The notes: generated from the sequence alone by a model not told the origin. Shown: positions 31,420-40,506, counted from the stretch's first letter. The stretch: 64,000 nt of DNA from Bradyrhizobium nitroreducens (GCF_002776695.1 NZ_LFJC01000003.1:2725666-2789665); one strand, 5' to 3'. Numbers and translations are program-made.

Positions 31420-33080
31420 CCCAGCCCGGGTTCCCCTCCCCGCTGCTCCAGAAAGCTGCTGCGCACCTTCGCGCAGGCAAGCCCGACGGTATAGACGTGA
31501 ATCCCCTCGATGACGCAATGGTCCGGATTGAGCGCCAGGAGTCCGATCGCATTGTCGGCCTCGAGCGCCACGGCCGAGCGGACGACGATGCAGGGATAGT
31601 CCGCACCGAGAGTCGCATAGCTGTACGGTCGAAAGTTGTTCTTGAGGACGCGCGTGTAGGTGTTGTGGTCCAGCAGCCGGGCCGGAAAAGCGTTCGCATA
31701 GGCCGTGGAGAACCGCTCCCGCATCGCCTGGTCGCCCCAGAGCTGCACCGTCATGTCCCAGCCGTGGTTCATGTCGTTCTCCGGCGCGCGCACGAACATG
31801 CCGGAGACATTGGCGCAGGCGGGACCCGCCGCGGCCACGGCCTTCGAAAGCCGGGCCCCGATCTCATTCGCGCGGAACGCATGCAGCGCTGCGGCACGGG
31901 CGTCGATCAGCGTCGCCGCGCTCATGGCGGCGCAAAGGCCGCCCGCAACCAAGCTCAACACGGTCGACGGAACGGCCGGGGCCAGCCGCTTGAGCTGCAC
32001 CACGACCAGGACCAGCACGCCGCCGGTCAGGACCCAGGGCGCCATCATGTAATGGAGCGCGTAGTGCTTCGATGTCGCCACCAGATGCGCGGCATAGATG
32101 AGAGTGGCAGCACAGAGCGTCAGGCTGTTCGGATCCCGCCAGCTCCGGTTCTTGACGCACCAAGCCAGCGCCACGGCCGCCGCTGCGATGTACACGCCGA
32201 GCACGAGCGGCGCGGCTTTGACGATCTCGGCCATGTTCGACCAGAATATTCCGAAATCGATGAACCCCGGCTCGCCCTCGCCGTAATTTCCCTTGTGGGT
32301 GGCGATCTGCACAAGCCATCCGAACCCGCGCGTGACCGTTCCCGGATTGAAGATCAGGCTGAAGCCGACGAACCCGATCGCCCCGGTGATCACGGCAGCG
32401 ACGAAGGCGCGCCTGTTTCTGAGCAAGCACACCGCGAGCAGCCCCTGCGGCAGATAGAGATATTTCGTCGAGAACCCGAGCGCGAAAATGATCCCGCACC
32501 CGACGCCGATATTCGTCGCCGGCGGATGCGCATCGAGCGCAGCCTTGATCACGATCGCCATGACGAACAGGGCGATTGCGGCCATCAGGCTTTCCGGCGC
32601 AAGCACCGTCTGGAAGTGAAACGCATCGGGATGCACGAACGCGCCGGCCTGAAACAGCATCGCGGCGATCGCGCTCTGCGTCGTCCGACCGACGACGAGC
32701 CCTCCGGCCAGCAGCGCGCCGGTGAGCACCAGCGCCTCGCCGGTGCGCGCCGCCCATGTGATCGCGTCGTAATGCTCGAGCCCGAACGCGACGATATCCT
32801 CGGCCCGGGCGATCACGGCCCAGCCCCTGACGATCAGCTCGACGAGCAGCGTCGTGGTCGTTCCCGGATGATCGAATTTCAGCGAGCCGTATCCCGCCGC
32901 CGCCGCCAGCCCGTTCATCGTGTACGCCGATTCCGGATCGACCTGGACGCCCCAGACGGCCTGATGGGCCGAATAGAGCAGCGTCGCCGCCAGATACAGC
33001 GACGGCACGATGAGGATCAGCAGCGTTCTGATCCTTCCGCTCACGCGGGCGTCGGGAAAACAGTAATGGTCTGAGATCAT
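31407..33080 (-). CDS. Multi-span membrane protein, probable GT-C type glycosyltransferase
   Basis: A 557-residue integral membrane protein with about 10-12 hydrophobic segments. An early periplasmic loop carries DPESAYTMNGLAAAAGY, with an acidic residue after the first helix as in GT-C (ArnT/PMT-like, polyprenyl-phosphate-dependent) glycosyltransferases. The C-terminal 130 residues form a soluble domain with two Cys. It lies 25 bp after the methyltransferase-GT2 fusion gene; together they suit transfer of a sugar via a lipid carrier. The donor and acceptor are unknown. Its stop overlaps tRNA-Glu. Confidence 0.65.
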   Translation of the reverse strand: MISDHYCFPDARVSGRIRTLLILIVPSLYLAATLLYSAHQAVWGVQVDPESAYTMNGLAAAAGYGSLKFDHPGTTTTLLVELIVRGWAVIARAEDIVAFGLEHYDAITWAARTGEALVLTGALLAGGLVVGRTTQSAIAAMLFQAGAFVHPDAFHFQTVLAPESLMAAIALFVMAIVIKAALDAHPPATNIGVGCGIIFALGFSTKYLYLPQGLLAVCLLRNRRAFVAAVITGAIGFVGFSLIFNPGTVTRGFGWLVQIATHKGNYGEGEPGFIDFGIFWSNMAEIVKAAPLVLGVYIAAAAVALAWCVKNRSWRDPNSLTLCAATLIYAAHLVATSKHYALHYMMAPWVLTGGVLVLVVVQLKRLAPAVPSTVLSLVAGGLCAAMSAATLIDARAAALHAFRANEIGARLSKAVAAAGPACANVSGMFVRAPENDMNHGWDMTVQLWGDQAMRERFSTAYANAFPARLLDHNTYTRVLKNNFRPYSYATLGADYPCIVVRSAVALEADNAIGLLALNPDHCVIEGIHVYTVGLACAKVRSSFLEQRGGEPGLGGAP

Positions 33081-33105
33081 CGTCGCCCAACCGTGGCTTC
33101 CGTGT

Positions 33106-34557
33106 CTAGATCGCCTTGATCTTGAGGAAGGCGAAAGCCACCATCTTCAACAACATCCAGCCATGGCGAAACCTGGAGATCTGGGTCTCGCCATAGGTGC
33201 GCGCGGCGTAGCGGATCGGCAGATCCACCGACTTCAGGTTGAGCTTCGATGCGCCGAAGATCAGGTCGAAGTCACCGAACGGATCGAAATCGCCGAAATA
33301 GGCCTTGCCGGCCTTCAGGCGCTGATAATCGCTGCGGCGAAGGACCTTGGTGCCGCACAGCGTGTCGGTATAACGCTGATTGAGCAGCCAGGAGAACAGG
33401 TAGGAAAAGATCTTGTTGGCGATCAGATTGAGAAAGCGCATCGCGCCATCGTCCATCGGATAGACCAGCCGCGAGCCATTGACGAACTCGCCCTTGCCCG
33501 CCAGCAGCGCTTCGACGAATTTCGGAATCTGCTCCGGCGGCATGGTCAGGTCGGCGTCGAGAATGATCAGCACGTCGCCGCGCGCCACGTCGAACGCGGC
33601 GAAGACGGCGTCGGCCTTGCCCTTGCCGGGCTGGCGCATCACCTTGATGTCCTTGGATGGATAGGCCTGCCTGACCCGCTCCATCTCCTCGAAGGTACCG
33701 TCCTGGCTGTGGCCTTCGACGAAGATGATCTCGACATCGTTGCAGAAGTCGGGAATTCGCAGGACCGCAGGCTCGATATTGCCGCGCTCGTTGCGCGCCG
33801 GGACGACGACGGTAGCCGAGGCAAAGTCTTCCCTCGCCCTGCGGCTGGACCGTGCGACCAGATAATGCCGAAGCGCCAATTGGCGGATTCCCGGCAGCAC
33901 GCTGACGAAACGATTGAGAAATCGCCCGAGCCCGAACATCCGGACCGGCGAGAGCACGCGTTGCTCCGACTTCACCGGATCGAAATCCGCAAGCCTGGCA
34001 AGGTTGCGCAGATCAGGCGGCGACAGCACGTTCTGGTCCGGTTGCGGCATCCGCAGGCCAACGAGCTCCGCGAATTTCAGCAGGGGATACCACAGATGCG
34101 AGAAATAGCCGATCACCAGCCGTGTATCCCGCGTGCAGAACGGATGCAGCTGCGCGATGAACTTCTGACAATCCTCCATCGAGCCGATCGTATCGAGGAC
34201 GAGGATATAGTCGAACGGACCTTGCAGCGCGTCGAGCGTGGCGGGATCCTCGGCATCGCCTTCGACGAAAGTGAGATCGGGGTGGCGCTGTCGCGCGATC
34301 GCGATTTGCTTGCGACAGAAATCGACCCCGACGCCATGTGATGGCGCGAGGCTTGCGAGCGTATCGCCAATGCCGCAGCCGATGTCGAGAACGCGACTTC
34401 CCGGCGGAATCAGAAACCGGAGATAGCGTTCATCCTCGGCGTGGAAAAAGCTGTTCTTCCCGCGCCATGCCACGCGATCCGTGGCCATGCGATCAGCGTG
34501 ATCGAGAATACCTGCTTTCCGCGGAGACAGGCAGCCGGACATGACGGTCAAATCCAT
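33106..34557 (-). CDS. Bifunctional SAM methyltransferase / GT2 glycosyltransferase
   Basis: A 483-residue fusion. Residues about 20-200 are a class I methyltransferase (VLDIGCGIGDTLASL and VEGDAEDP). About 240-460 are a GT2 transferase of the dolichol-phosphate mannose synthase type (TVVVPARNERGNIEPA, IFVEGHSQDGTFE, VLIILDADLTMPPE with the DAD metal motif). A C-terminal hydrophobic patch may touch the membrane. It probably loads a sugar onto a polyprenyl phosphate used by the downstream GT-C protein; this is inference. Starts at 34557 (ATG) and 34542 are both possible; neither has a good ribosome site. Confidence 0.85.
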   Translation of the reverse strand: MDLTVMSGCLSPRKAGILDHADRMATDRVAWRGKNSFFHAEDERYLRFLIPPGSRVLDIGCGIGDTLASLAPSHGVGVDFCRKQIAIARQRHPDLTFVEGDAEDPATLDALQGPFDYILVLDTIGSMEDCQKFIAQLHPFCTRDTRLVIGYFSHLWYPLLKFAELVGLRMPQPDQNVLSPPDLRNLARLADFDPVKSEQRVLSPVRMFGLGRFLNRFVSVLPGIRQLALRHYLVARSSRRAREDFASATVVVPARNERGNIEPAVLRIPDFCNDVEIIFVEGHSQDGTFEEMERVRQAYPSKDIKVMRQPGKGKADAVFAAFDVARGDVLIILDADLTMPPEQIPKFVEALLAGKGEFVNGSRLVYPMDDGAMRFLNLIANKIFSYLFSWLLNQRYTDTLCGTKVLRRSDYQRLKAGKAYFGDFDPFGDFDLIFGASKLNLKSVDLPIRYAARTYGETQISRFRHGWMLLKMVAFAFLKIKAI

Positions 34558-34961
34558 GGCAAGACACAGGTCGCACTGAGCCTGCCGGAACTGAAATCGA
34601 CCGCAAAATATTTCGCGGCGGCCCAAGTCGCCGCAGCCAAGAAATCAGACATCAATATGGTCCCCCCAGACCTGTCGGCACTCAAGCGCAACTGGGGAGC
34701 GAGAGCAACAGGAAGATCGTCGACAAGCTGGATATGTCTGGCGTCGGGCCCATGAAGGAGGACCTTTCCGGAGCGGCACGAAATCAGACCCTGCGGATTT
34801 GCGGAAATCGGGCGCCAACTCGTACTCGGCCAGGGGCGACCAGCGGCAAATATCCGCCACCCGGCATGAACCTTCCCGGCCCTCACCTCCGACCAACGTC
34901 CGAAAGAAGCCGCGTCGCCCGCCACGATCGGCATCACGGATTGAAGGGGATCTGGTTGGCC
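34558..34961. other. Gap without a supported gene
   Basis: These 404 bases carry overlapping open frames on both strands but none with a ribosome site or recognisable protein. It separates two divergent genes and must hold their promoters. Confidence 0.4.
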
Positions 34962-35636
34962 ATGGAGCAAGGCAAGTCGGCCCCGGAAAGTCAGTCCGGC
35001 CTCCCCTCCGTTACGACCGCGCCACCGGCATGGATGCGCCGCACGGCGCCATATTCGGCGGACCGGCGCGCCAAAATGCTGGAGCACATGGCGCGCGTCA
35101 GATCACGTCCGCAGCGTCGGGCAGATCTTGCGCCAGCCGCGGCTGCGACGTCAGGCCAGAGCGCCAAGGACATTCTCGGCGAGGTCGTCGGCCACGTCAT
35201 CCTGTTCGGTGTCGTCGCCTCGATCTTCCAGTCGCGCGTTCCCCTCTGTCTCGGCGCATTTGTCTTCCTGACCAACGGCGAGCGCATTGAGAGCGTCCTC
35301 GCAATGATCGGTATCCGGCTCGAGTCCGAAACGATCGGCGCCGACATCATCAAGCGCTTCCCATTCTGGTTCGGATGGTTCGCGTTACTCGGCCTGTTGA
35401 GGGGCGCCGTCCCCGCCTGGCTCGCACCCTGGATGCCTCCGGCGGAGTCTTGGCCTTCCCTCGCCGGCATTGGCCTTCTGCTCGCCGTCGTCGAAGCATT
35501 CACGGCGTTCGGAATGCGACGCGCCTTGCCGCCGCTGGGCGTGGAGATCAGCCCGAACGGCCTGACATGGGCGATGATCCAGTTCGCCATGGCCGTTGGC
35601 GCGCTCGCTTTGCTGGTGCTGTCCGGATTTCCCTAG
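34962..35636 (+). CDS. Hypothetical membrane protein
   Basis: A 224-residue protein. The first 75 residues are soluble and Ser/Ala/Pro-rich. Four hydrophobic segments follow (about residues 85-110, 135-150, 165-185 and 200-222). It has no recognised domain. The ATG at 34962 is preferred; a TTG two codons earlier has AGGGGA at good spacing and may be the real start. The long upstream extension to 34734 lacks protein character. Confidence 0.5.
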   Translation: MEQGKSAPESQSGLPSVTTAPPAWMRRTAPYSADRRAKMLEHMARVRSRPQRRADLAPAAAATSGQSAKDILGEVVGHVILFGVVASIFQSRVPLCLGAFVFLTNGERIESVLAMIGIRLESETIGADIIKRFPFWFGWFALLGLLRGAVPAWLAPWMPPAESWPSLAGIGLLLAVVEAFTAFGMRRALPPLGVEISPNGLTWAMIQFAMAVGALALLVLSGFP

Positions 35637-35850
35637 ACGTCGCGCTGTGCGGTCGCTTCATCGCCCCAAGATGACGATGTTGTGAGCAGTCCTCCGGCAA
35701 AAAGGGTCCAAATGCCGCGCTTTTCGGTGCGTGGCCGAGGCGCGCGTTTACCGGAAATTTACCCCCGCTTTTGAGTGCTGGTATCATTTACTTAGAATTT
35801 GACCGGTACCGTGGAAATACGGAAGCGATCCCGAACATCATTGGCACCTC

Positions 35851-36477
35851 ATGTCCGTCGCAGAGTTCCTCAGGCAGCGCGCAGTGGACGTCAGCGTGAA
35901 CGGCAGCTACTCGCTGCCGCGCTGGTACGATTGTGAGGGCAAGCTGCGCAGCTTTGCCTGTCGCACCAAACGCGTCTCGCCCTTCCGCATGATCGTGGAC
36001 GTCCCTGTCGTCGGCAAGGTCGGCGAACGCCTGACCTCCTACTTCCAGGATTTCGGCGAATTCCAGTGCACCATCAGCGCGACGCTGAAATCGGGCTTCC
36101 TGATGGAGCTCGACATGACGCGGGCGCGGCGCGCCTGGATGTCGGAAAAGCTCACCTGGCTCGAGAAGAAGCAGAAGGATGACAGCGTCAAGGAACTGCG
36201 GCGCGACGCCCGTTTCGTTCCCCAGGTCTCGCACACCCTCCTGACTCTTGCCGACGGCAGTATCCATCCCTGCTTCATCATCGACGTCTCCACGGCCGGC
36301 GTCGCCATATCCTGCGAGTACGACCCGCCAGTGGGAACCGCGCTTGCCGTCGGCGCCTGTGTCGGGCGCGTCATCCGCAAATTCGACAATGGCTTTGCCG
36401 TCAAATTCGCCGAGAAGCAGTCTCGAGACGACCTCGTGCGCCTCATTGTGCGCTCGCCGCTGCAGCAGTCGGCCTGA
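35851..36477 (+). CDS. Tandem PilZ-domain protein
   Basis: A 208-residue cytosolic protein with two PilZ-like barrels. The first (about residues 12-90) is degenerate (RTKRVSPFRMIVDVPVVGKVGERL). The second (about 115-205) has RRDARF (RxxxR) and IIDVSTAGVAISC (D/NxSxxG), the full c-di-GMP-binding signature. It probably acts as a c-di-GMP effector on motility or exopolysaccharide. It is monocistronic, with an ATG at 35851. Confidence 0.85.
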   Translation: MSVAEFLRQRAVDVSVNGSYSLPRWYDCEGKLRSFACRTKRVSPFRMIVDVPVVGKVGERLTSYFQDFGEFQCTISATLKSGFLMELDMTRARRAWMSEKLTWLEKKQKDDSVKELRRDARFVPQVSHTLLTLADGSIHPCFIIDVSTAGVAISCEYDPPVGTALAVGACVGRVIRKFDNGFAVKFAEKQSRDDLVRLIVRSPLQQSA

Positions 36478-36679
36478 ACCGGGTCAGCCTCGACTCTTTC
36501 TTAACCGAACGCCGAAGGTGAGGTCCCTCGCGCGCTAGACTAAGCCGGCAGGCAGCGGCCGCCGCCCGGCCGTCTGGCCTCCGCATCGCCGCCCTATCGC
36601 GGCCCCATTGCAGGATCAGCTTTTGCACGTCCGTGCCTCACGCCGGACGTGATTTGCGGACTTGCGATCGGGGGACCGG

Positions 36680-36922
36680 ATGGCAGTCAACAAGATTACC
36701 TGGGACAGGGTCGGCCGGGTCTCCGAGCCCGGGCGTTACATGTACACGTTCGGCTGGCTCACCATCACCGCCGGCGATCTCGAGATCTGGAAGCTCTACC
36801 CCGAAGCCGCCTTCACGCTGCTGGCGCAACCGGGCGAGCCGGATCCATCCCTTGGCGAGGAATTCCATCTCGGTGCCTTCGACGTCGCCCCCGGCGCGCC
36901 GCCGCCGTTCACCGCCCACTGA
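36680..36922 (+). CDS. Small conserved hypothetical protein
   Basis: An 80-residue soluble protein: VNKITWDRVGRVSEPGRYMY, then FGWLTITAGDLEIWKLYPEA and a Pro-rich end. It is mostly beta in character with no signal peptide. GGGGGA lies upstream of the ATG at 36680. I recognise the pattern as typical of uncharacterised Bradyrhizobium proteins but know no function. Confidence 0.6.
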   Translation: MAVNKITWDRVGRVSEPGRYMYTFGWLTITAGDLEIWKLYPEAAFTLLAQPGEPDPSLGEEFHLGAFDVAPGAPPPFTAH

Positions 36923-36981
36923 CGGCGGAAAGCGGCTTCCATTGCGGGAACGCATGGCATGCGCGTTGCTTTGTCAATCCC

Positions 36982-37137
36982 ATGATGCACATCCCCGCCG
37001 TCGACCAAGCCTTCCTGCTGCTCCTCATCGTGTTCTGCCTTGGCACGTGCCTCGTGTGCGCCTTCTGGGAGCTCGAGCAGGCGCGGATGCGCCGGATCGC
37101 CTCGCCACCCCCTGGGCGCCCAACGGCCCGCCGTTAG
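36982..37137 (+). CDS. Small single-span membrane protein
   Basis: A 51-residue frame (ATG 36982): short polar start, one membrane helix with two Cys (LLLLIVFCLGTCLVCAFW), then a basic Arg/Pro-rich cytoplasmic tail that agrees with the positive-inside rule. No strong ribosome site. Confidence 0.45.
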   Translation: MMHIPAVDQAFLLLLIVFCLGTCLVCAFWELEQARMRRIASPPPGRPTARR

Positions 37138-37436
37138 CCGGCCAATCCTGCGTTGGCTGCCTCGAAGAGACATCTAAGCGGCAGATCGAAAAAACCTCTG
37201 CACTTCCTTGATCTGACTTACCAATCACGCCCGAACGGACGTCGCGCGATCGTTGCCATGGATGACGAACGAGTTCTGTCATGCAATTGATTGCGCTTGT
37301 ATTCTACGTTTTCGCGGCGACGGCAGATGAACGGAAGCTGTCGTGCGCGTTAAGCGAGCCGACAGCGGGCGCATGACACATGGTCGCATCGGTAAAATGT
37401 GGATAAGCGGACCAATGGAACCTATTTTCGGCGCCG

Positions 37437-38477
37437 ATGTACCTGATTGAAGCGTTGCCCACCGTCATCGGAACTGCTGCCATCGCCCCGGCGCTGCTGA
37501 TGCTGTGGCTCGTCATCGCCGCCGAAGAACGCCCGGGGCCACCCGCCCAGGTCTGGACCGCCTTCCTGCTCGGCGCCGCCAGCATCTCGCTGCTGGGCCT
37601 GGCCCGCGCCCCCTTCGCCAAGATGGTCGCCGCACCCGACAACCCCTGGGCAGCCCTGGCCATGCATTCGATCTTCGGCGTCGCGTTGCCCGAGGAGGCC
37701 GTCAAGGTCATCGCCATCGTTCTGATTTCCTCGACCAAGCGGCGGACCTTTGCCAATCCGATGGACACCGTGGTCTATGGCGCCGCGGTCGGCCTCGGCT
37801 TCGCCGCTTATGAGAACCTCGCCTATCTGGTTCAGCACGCCGAGATGTGGCGCTCGCTGGCCGCCTTGCGCAGCGTGCTGACCGTGCCGTTCCACGGCGC
37901 GCTCGGCATCATCGCCGGCGCCTACCTCACGATCGCGCGCGCCGGCACGGCGCTCGGCGCGAACCGCCACCATCGCGATTGGGCCCGCCTCTCCAGCCGC
38001 CTCCTGATGCTCGCCGGCCCCCTCGCGCTGCATTCGGCCTTCGACTTTCCGCTGCTGACCTTGCAAAGAATGCCCGATCTCGATCCGACGTTGCGGATGT
38101 GGCTGGGGGCTGCGAGCCTGCTGGTCGGCTTTGGCTCGATCGCCTTCGCGATCCGCCTGGTCCGGCGCGTCGCCCGCCACCACGCGCCCCGGACAGATGT
38201 TGCGCGGGAGCGGCTCAGCCAGCTCCGCCGGATGTGGGCGCTGCTGCTGGCGGGCGGCGGGGTCGGCTTTCTCGGCCTCGCCTTCGTGCTGACCTCGATC
38301 CATCACTGGCTGATCAATCCCGAGCGCAACCTGACGCTGGCCCTGATCCCGATCGGCTTCGTGTCGATCCTGCTCGGCCTCGCGCTTCTGGTTGTCACGA
38401 CCGCGATCTACATTCTCGGCCGCAACCGCATCCGTACCAGCGCGGAAGGTTTTTCCTCGGCGCCCGGCAGCGGGTGA
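37437..38477 (+). CDS. PrsW-family intramembrane metalloprotease
   Basis: A 346-residue protein with about nine hydrophobic segments. The PrsW catalytic signature is visible: LPEEAVK (Glu86-Glu87), FAAYENLAY, FHGALG and LHSAFDF supply the Glu, Asn and His residues around the metal. PrsW was described in Bacillus for site-1 cleavage of an anti-sigma factor; the substrate here is unknown. The start is the ATG at 37437. A minus-strand frame covering it is a shadow. Confidence 0.88.
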   Translation: MYLIEALPTVIGTAAIAPALLMLWLVIAAEERPGPPAQVWTAFLLGAASISLLGLARAPFAKMVAAPDNPWAALAMHSIFGVALPEEAVKVIAIVLISSTKRRTFANPMDTVVYGAAVGLGFAAYENLAYLVQHAEMWRSLAALRSVLTVPFHGALGIIAGAYLTIARAGTALGANRHHRDWARLSSRLLMLAGPLALHSAFDFPLLTLQRMPDLDPTLRMWLGAASLLVGFGSIAFAIRLVRRVARHHAPRTDVARERLSQLRRMWALLLAGGGVGFLGLAFVLTSIHHWLINPERNLTLALIPIGFVSILLGLALLVVTTAIYILGRNRIRTSAEGFSSAPGSG

Positions 38478-38547
38478 GCTCGCGGGATGGTGAGCGCGCC
38501 GCGCGCATAGTAGATTGAGCGTCGACCTTTCGACCTGGAGCCTGCCC

Positions 38548-39126
38548 ATGACCTCGCCCGATGATTTCTCACGGCTGCAATCCGTCATGAGCCGGACGGT
38601 CAAGACGCATTGGAAGGCCTTCCTGTTCGAAGGCATCCTGCTCGTCGTTCTCGGCGTCGCAGCGCTCATCCTGCCGCCGCTCGCGAGTCTTGCGATCGCG
38701 ATCTTCCTCGGCTGGATGTTCCTGATCAGCGGCATCGGCGGGCTGATCGTGACCTATTGGGCGCGCAGCACGCCGGGCTTCTGGTGGTCGCTGATCTCGG
38801 CCGCGCTCGCCGTGCTCACCGGCATACTGCTGCTGGCCCGCCCGATCCAGGCCGTGCTGACGCTGACCATCGTGCTTGGCGCCTACTTCCTCGCCGAGGG
38901 CGTCGCCACCATCATGTACGCACTGGAGCACCGCCGCGAGCTGAGCAGCCGCTGGTCGTGGCTGCTCATCTCTGGCCTCGTCGACATCGCGATCTCGTTC
39001 ATGGTGATCACGGGGCTGCCGAGCTCGGCGGAATGGGCCATCGGCATCCTCGTCGGTATCAATCTGCTGTTCGGCGGCGCCAGCCTGATCGGCATGGCGC
39101 TGGCGGCGCGCAACAGCAACACCTGA
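38548..39126 (+). CDS. HdeD-family membrane protein
   Basis: A 192-residue inner-membrane protein with six hydrophobic segments arranged as two repeats, the pattern of the HdeD (DUF308) family. The first helix follows RTVKTHWKAFLFEGILLVVLG. In E. coli HdeD helps acid resistance at high cell density. GGAG lies 7 bases before the ATG at 38548; an earlier in-frame start at 38515 has no such site. The aro leader follows. Confidence 0.82.
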   Translation: MTSPDDFSRLQSVMSRTVKTHWKAFLFEGILLVVLGVAALILPPLASLAIAIFLGWMFLISGIGGLIVTYWARSTPGFWWSLISAALAVLTGILLLARPIQAVLTLTIVLGAYFLAEGVATIMYALEHRRELSSRWSWLLISGLVDIAISFMVITGLPSSAEWAIGILVGINLLFGGASLIGMALAARNSNT

Positions 39127-39159
39127 GGCACCTCGTCGCCTGCCGCGCCGATGGGGGGG

Positions 39160-39188
39160 GTGACAAGCCGCCAATGGCGCGCTATATG
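39160..39188 (+). promoter_or_regulatory. Sigma-70-type promoter of the aro leader
   Basis: GTGACA (39160-39165), 17 bases, TATATG (39183-39188). Transcription would begin about 39195, at or next to the leader ATG at 39196, so the leader mRNA would lack a 5' untranslated region. Confidence 0.6.
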
Positions 39189-39195
39189 GCCTGCC

Positions 39196-39276
39196 ATGAT
39201 CACTGTCGCCACCAGCTATTTTTGGTACTTTAGCTACGACAGCTCGCTGGCGGCAGGAGGATCGCGCTCAATCTGA
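39196..39276 (+). CDS. Aromatic leader peptide of an attenuator
   Basis: A 26-codon frame. Codons 8-14 read Tyr-Phe-Trp-Tyr-Phe-Ser-Tyr, an extreme cluster of aromatic residues. It stops at TGA 39274-39276. Inside its 3' part lies TGGCGGC (39248-39254), which is identical to the 3' arm of the downstream terminator and can therefore pair with the terminator's 5' arm. Ribosome stalling at the aromatic codons would leave that segment free and favour antitermination. Low charging of Tyr, Phe or Trp tRNA would then raise DAHP synthase expression. No ribosome binding site is present, consistent with leaderless translation as known for rhizobial trpL. Confidence 0.75.
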   Translation: MITVATSYFWYFSYDSSLAAGGSRSI

Positions 39277-39298
39277 ATATTGAAGCAAACGTCCGAAC

Positions 39299-39325
39299 AA
39301 GCCGCCAGACCTGGCGGCTTTTTTT
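39299..39325 (+). terminator. Attenuator terminator before the DAHP synthase gene
   Basis: AAGCCGCCA-GACC-TGGCGGCTT followed by a run of seven T. The 5' arm (GCCGCCA, 39301-39307) has two possible partners: the leader segment at 39248-39254 and the 3' arm at 39312-39318. Confidence 0.92.
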
Positions 39326-39362
39326 ATTGGCCGGCAGGTTCTCAAATTGACAGGAGCCCGCC

Positions 39363-40448
39363 GTGCTGAGCACGACCGACGATCTTCGCATCCGCGAACT
39401 GAAAGAACTGAGCACCCCGGAAGAGGTGATGCGGGAGGTCCCGCGCACGCTCACCGCCACGCGCGTCGTGATGGCCGCACGCAATGCCATCCATGCCATC
39501 CTGAACAACCAGGACGACCGTCTTCTGGTCGTCGTCGGTCCCTGCTCGGTGCATGATCCCCGGGCTGCGCTCGATTACGCCGAGCGCCTCGCAAAGCTCC
39601 GCGAGGATCTCGCCGATCAGCTCGAGATCGTGATGCGGGTCTATTTCGAGAAGCCGCGCACCACCGTCGGCTGGAAGGGCCTGATCAACGATCCCGATCT
39701 CGACGGCAGCTTCGACATCAACAAGGGCCTGCGGCTGGCGCGCAACGTGCTGTCGGCGGTGAACAATCTCGGCCTGCCCGCCGGCACGGAGTTCTTGGAC
39801 ATGACGACGCCGCAGTACATCGCCGACCTCGTGTCCTGGGCCGCGATCGGGGCGCGCACCACCGAGAGCCAGATCCATCGCGAGCTCGCCTCGGGGCTGT
39901 CGTGTCCGGTGGGCTTCAAGAACGGCACCGACGGCAATGTTCGCATTGCCGCCGATGCGGTGAAGTCGGCCTCACACCCGCATCATTTCATGGCCGTCAC
40001 AAAACTCGGCCGCTCGGCGATCGCCTCGACCGCGGGCAACGAGGACTGCCACATCATCCTGCGCGGCGGAGCCAAGCCGAACTATGACGCGGCAAGCGTC
40101 ACGGCGGCCTGCAACGAGCTGACCAAATCGGGCGTCGCACCGCTGGTGATGGTCGATGCGAGCCACGCCAATTCGAGCAAGAAGCCGGAGAACCAGCCGC
40201 TCGTGACGGCCGACATCGCCAGCCAGATCTCCGCCGGGGAGAACCGCATCATGGGCGTGATGATCGAGAGCAATCTCGTTGCCGGCCGCCAGGACGTCGT
40301 GCCCGGCAAGCCGCTCGTCTACGGCCAGAGCATCACCGACGGCTGCATCGACTGGGCGTCTACGGCGACCGTACTCGAGCAGCTCGCCGACGCGGTCGAG
40401 GTCCGCCGCAACGTCCGGCGCGCCGGCCTGCACGAGCGGTCGGCATAA
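39363..40448 (+). CDS. aroG: 3-deoxy-7-phosphoheptulonate (DAHP) synthase, class I
   Basis: A 361-residue type I-alpha (E. coli AroF/G/H-like) DAHP synthase, the first enzyme of the shikimate pathway, joining PEP and erythrose 4-phosphate. Motifs are VVGPCSVHDPRAALDYA, MRVYFEKPRTTVGWKGLINDP, GARTTESQIHRELASGLS, GFKNGTDG and the metal ligands in MVDASHANSSK. The start is a GTG at 39363 with AGGAG six bases upstream. Its expression is predicted to be set by the attenuator before it. The N-terminal extension present in feedback-sensitive forms is retained (IRELKELSTPEEV). Confidence 0.95.
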   Translation: MLSTTDDLRIRELKELSTPEEVMREVPRTLTATRVVMAARNAIHAILNNQDDRLLVVVGPCSVHDPRAALDYAERLAKLREDLADQLEIVMRVYFEKPRTTVGWKGLINDPDLDGSFDINKGLRLARNVLSAVNNLGLPAGTEFLDMTTPQYIADLVSWAAIGARTTESQIHRELASGLSCPVGFKNGTDGNVRIAADAVKSASHPHHFMAVTKLGRSAIASTAGNEDCHIILRGGAKPNYDAASVTAACNELTKSGVAPLVMVDASHANSSKKPENQPLVTADIASQISAGENRIMGVMIESNLVAGRQDVVPGKPLVYGQSITDGCIDWASTATVLEQLADAVEVRRNVRRAGLHERSA

Positions 40449-40462
40449 GGCTGGAAGCGAAT

Positions 40463-40496
40463 GCGGGCGGGGCGAGTCGTGGCGCCCTGCCCGCAA
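40463..40496. terminator. Hairpin between convergent genes
   Basis: TGCGGGCGGGGCG pairs with CGCCCTGCCCGCA (one mismatch), between the DAHP synthase stop and the minus-strand gene ending at 40507. Confidence 0.65.
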
Positions 40497-40506
40497 CCAT
40501 CATGGA

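Noticed and set aside
31068..33074. 668-residue plus-strand frame spanning tRNA-Glu and the membrane protein gene
   Set aside because: It would run through the tRNA and lies antisense to a convincing membrane protein.
39167..39173. A third GCCGCCA upstream of the aro leader as attenuator segment 1
   Set aside because: It lies between the -35 and -10 boxes of the proposed promoter and so would not be transcribed.
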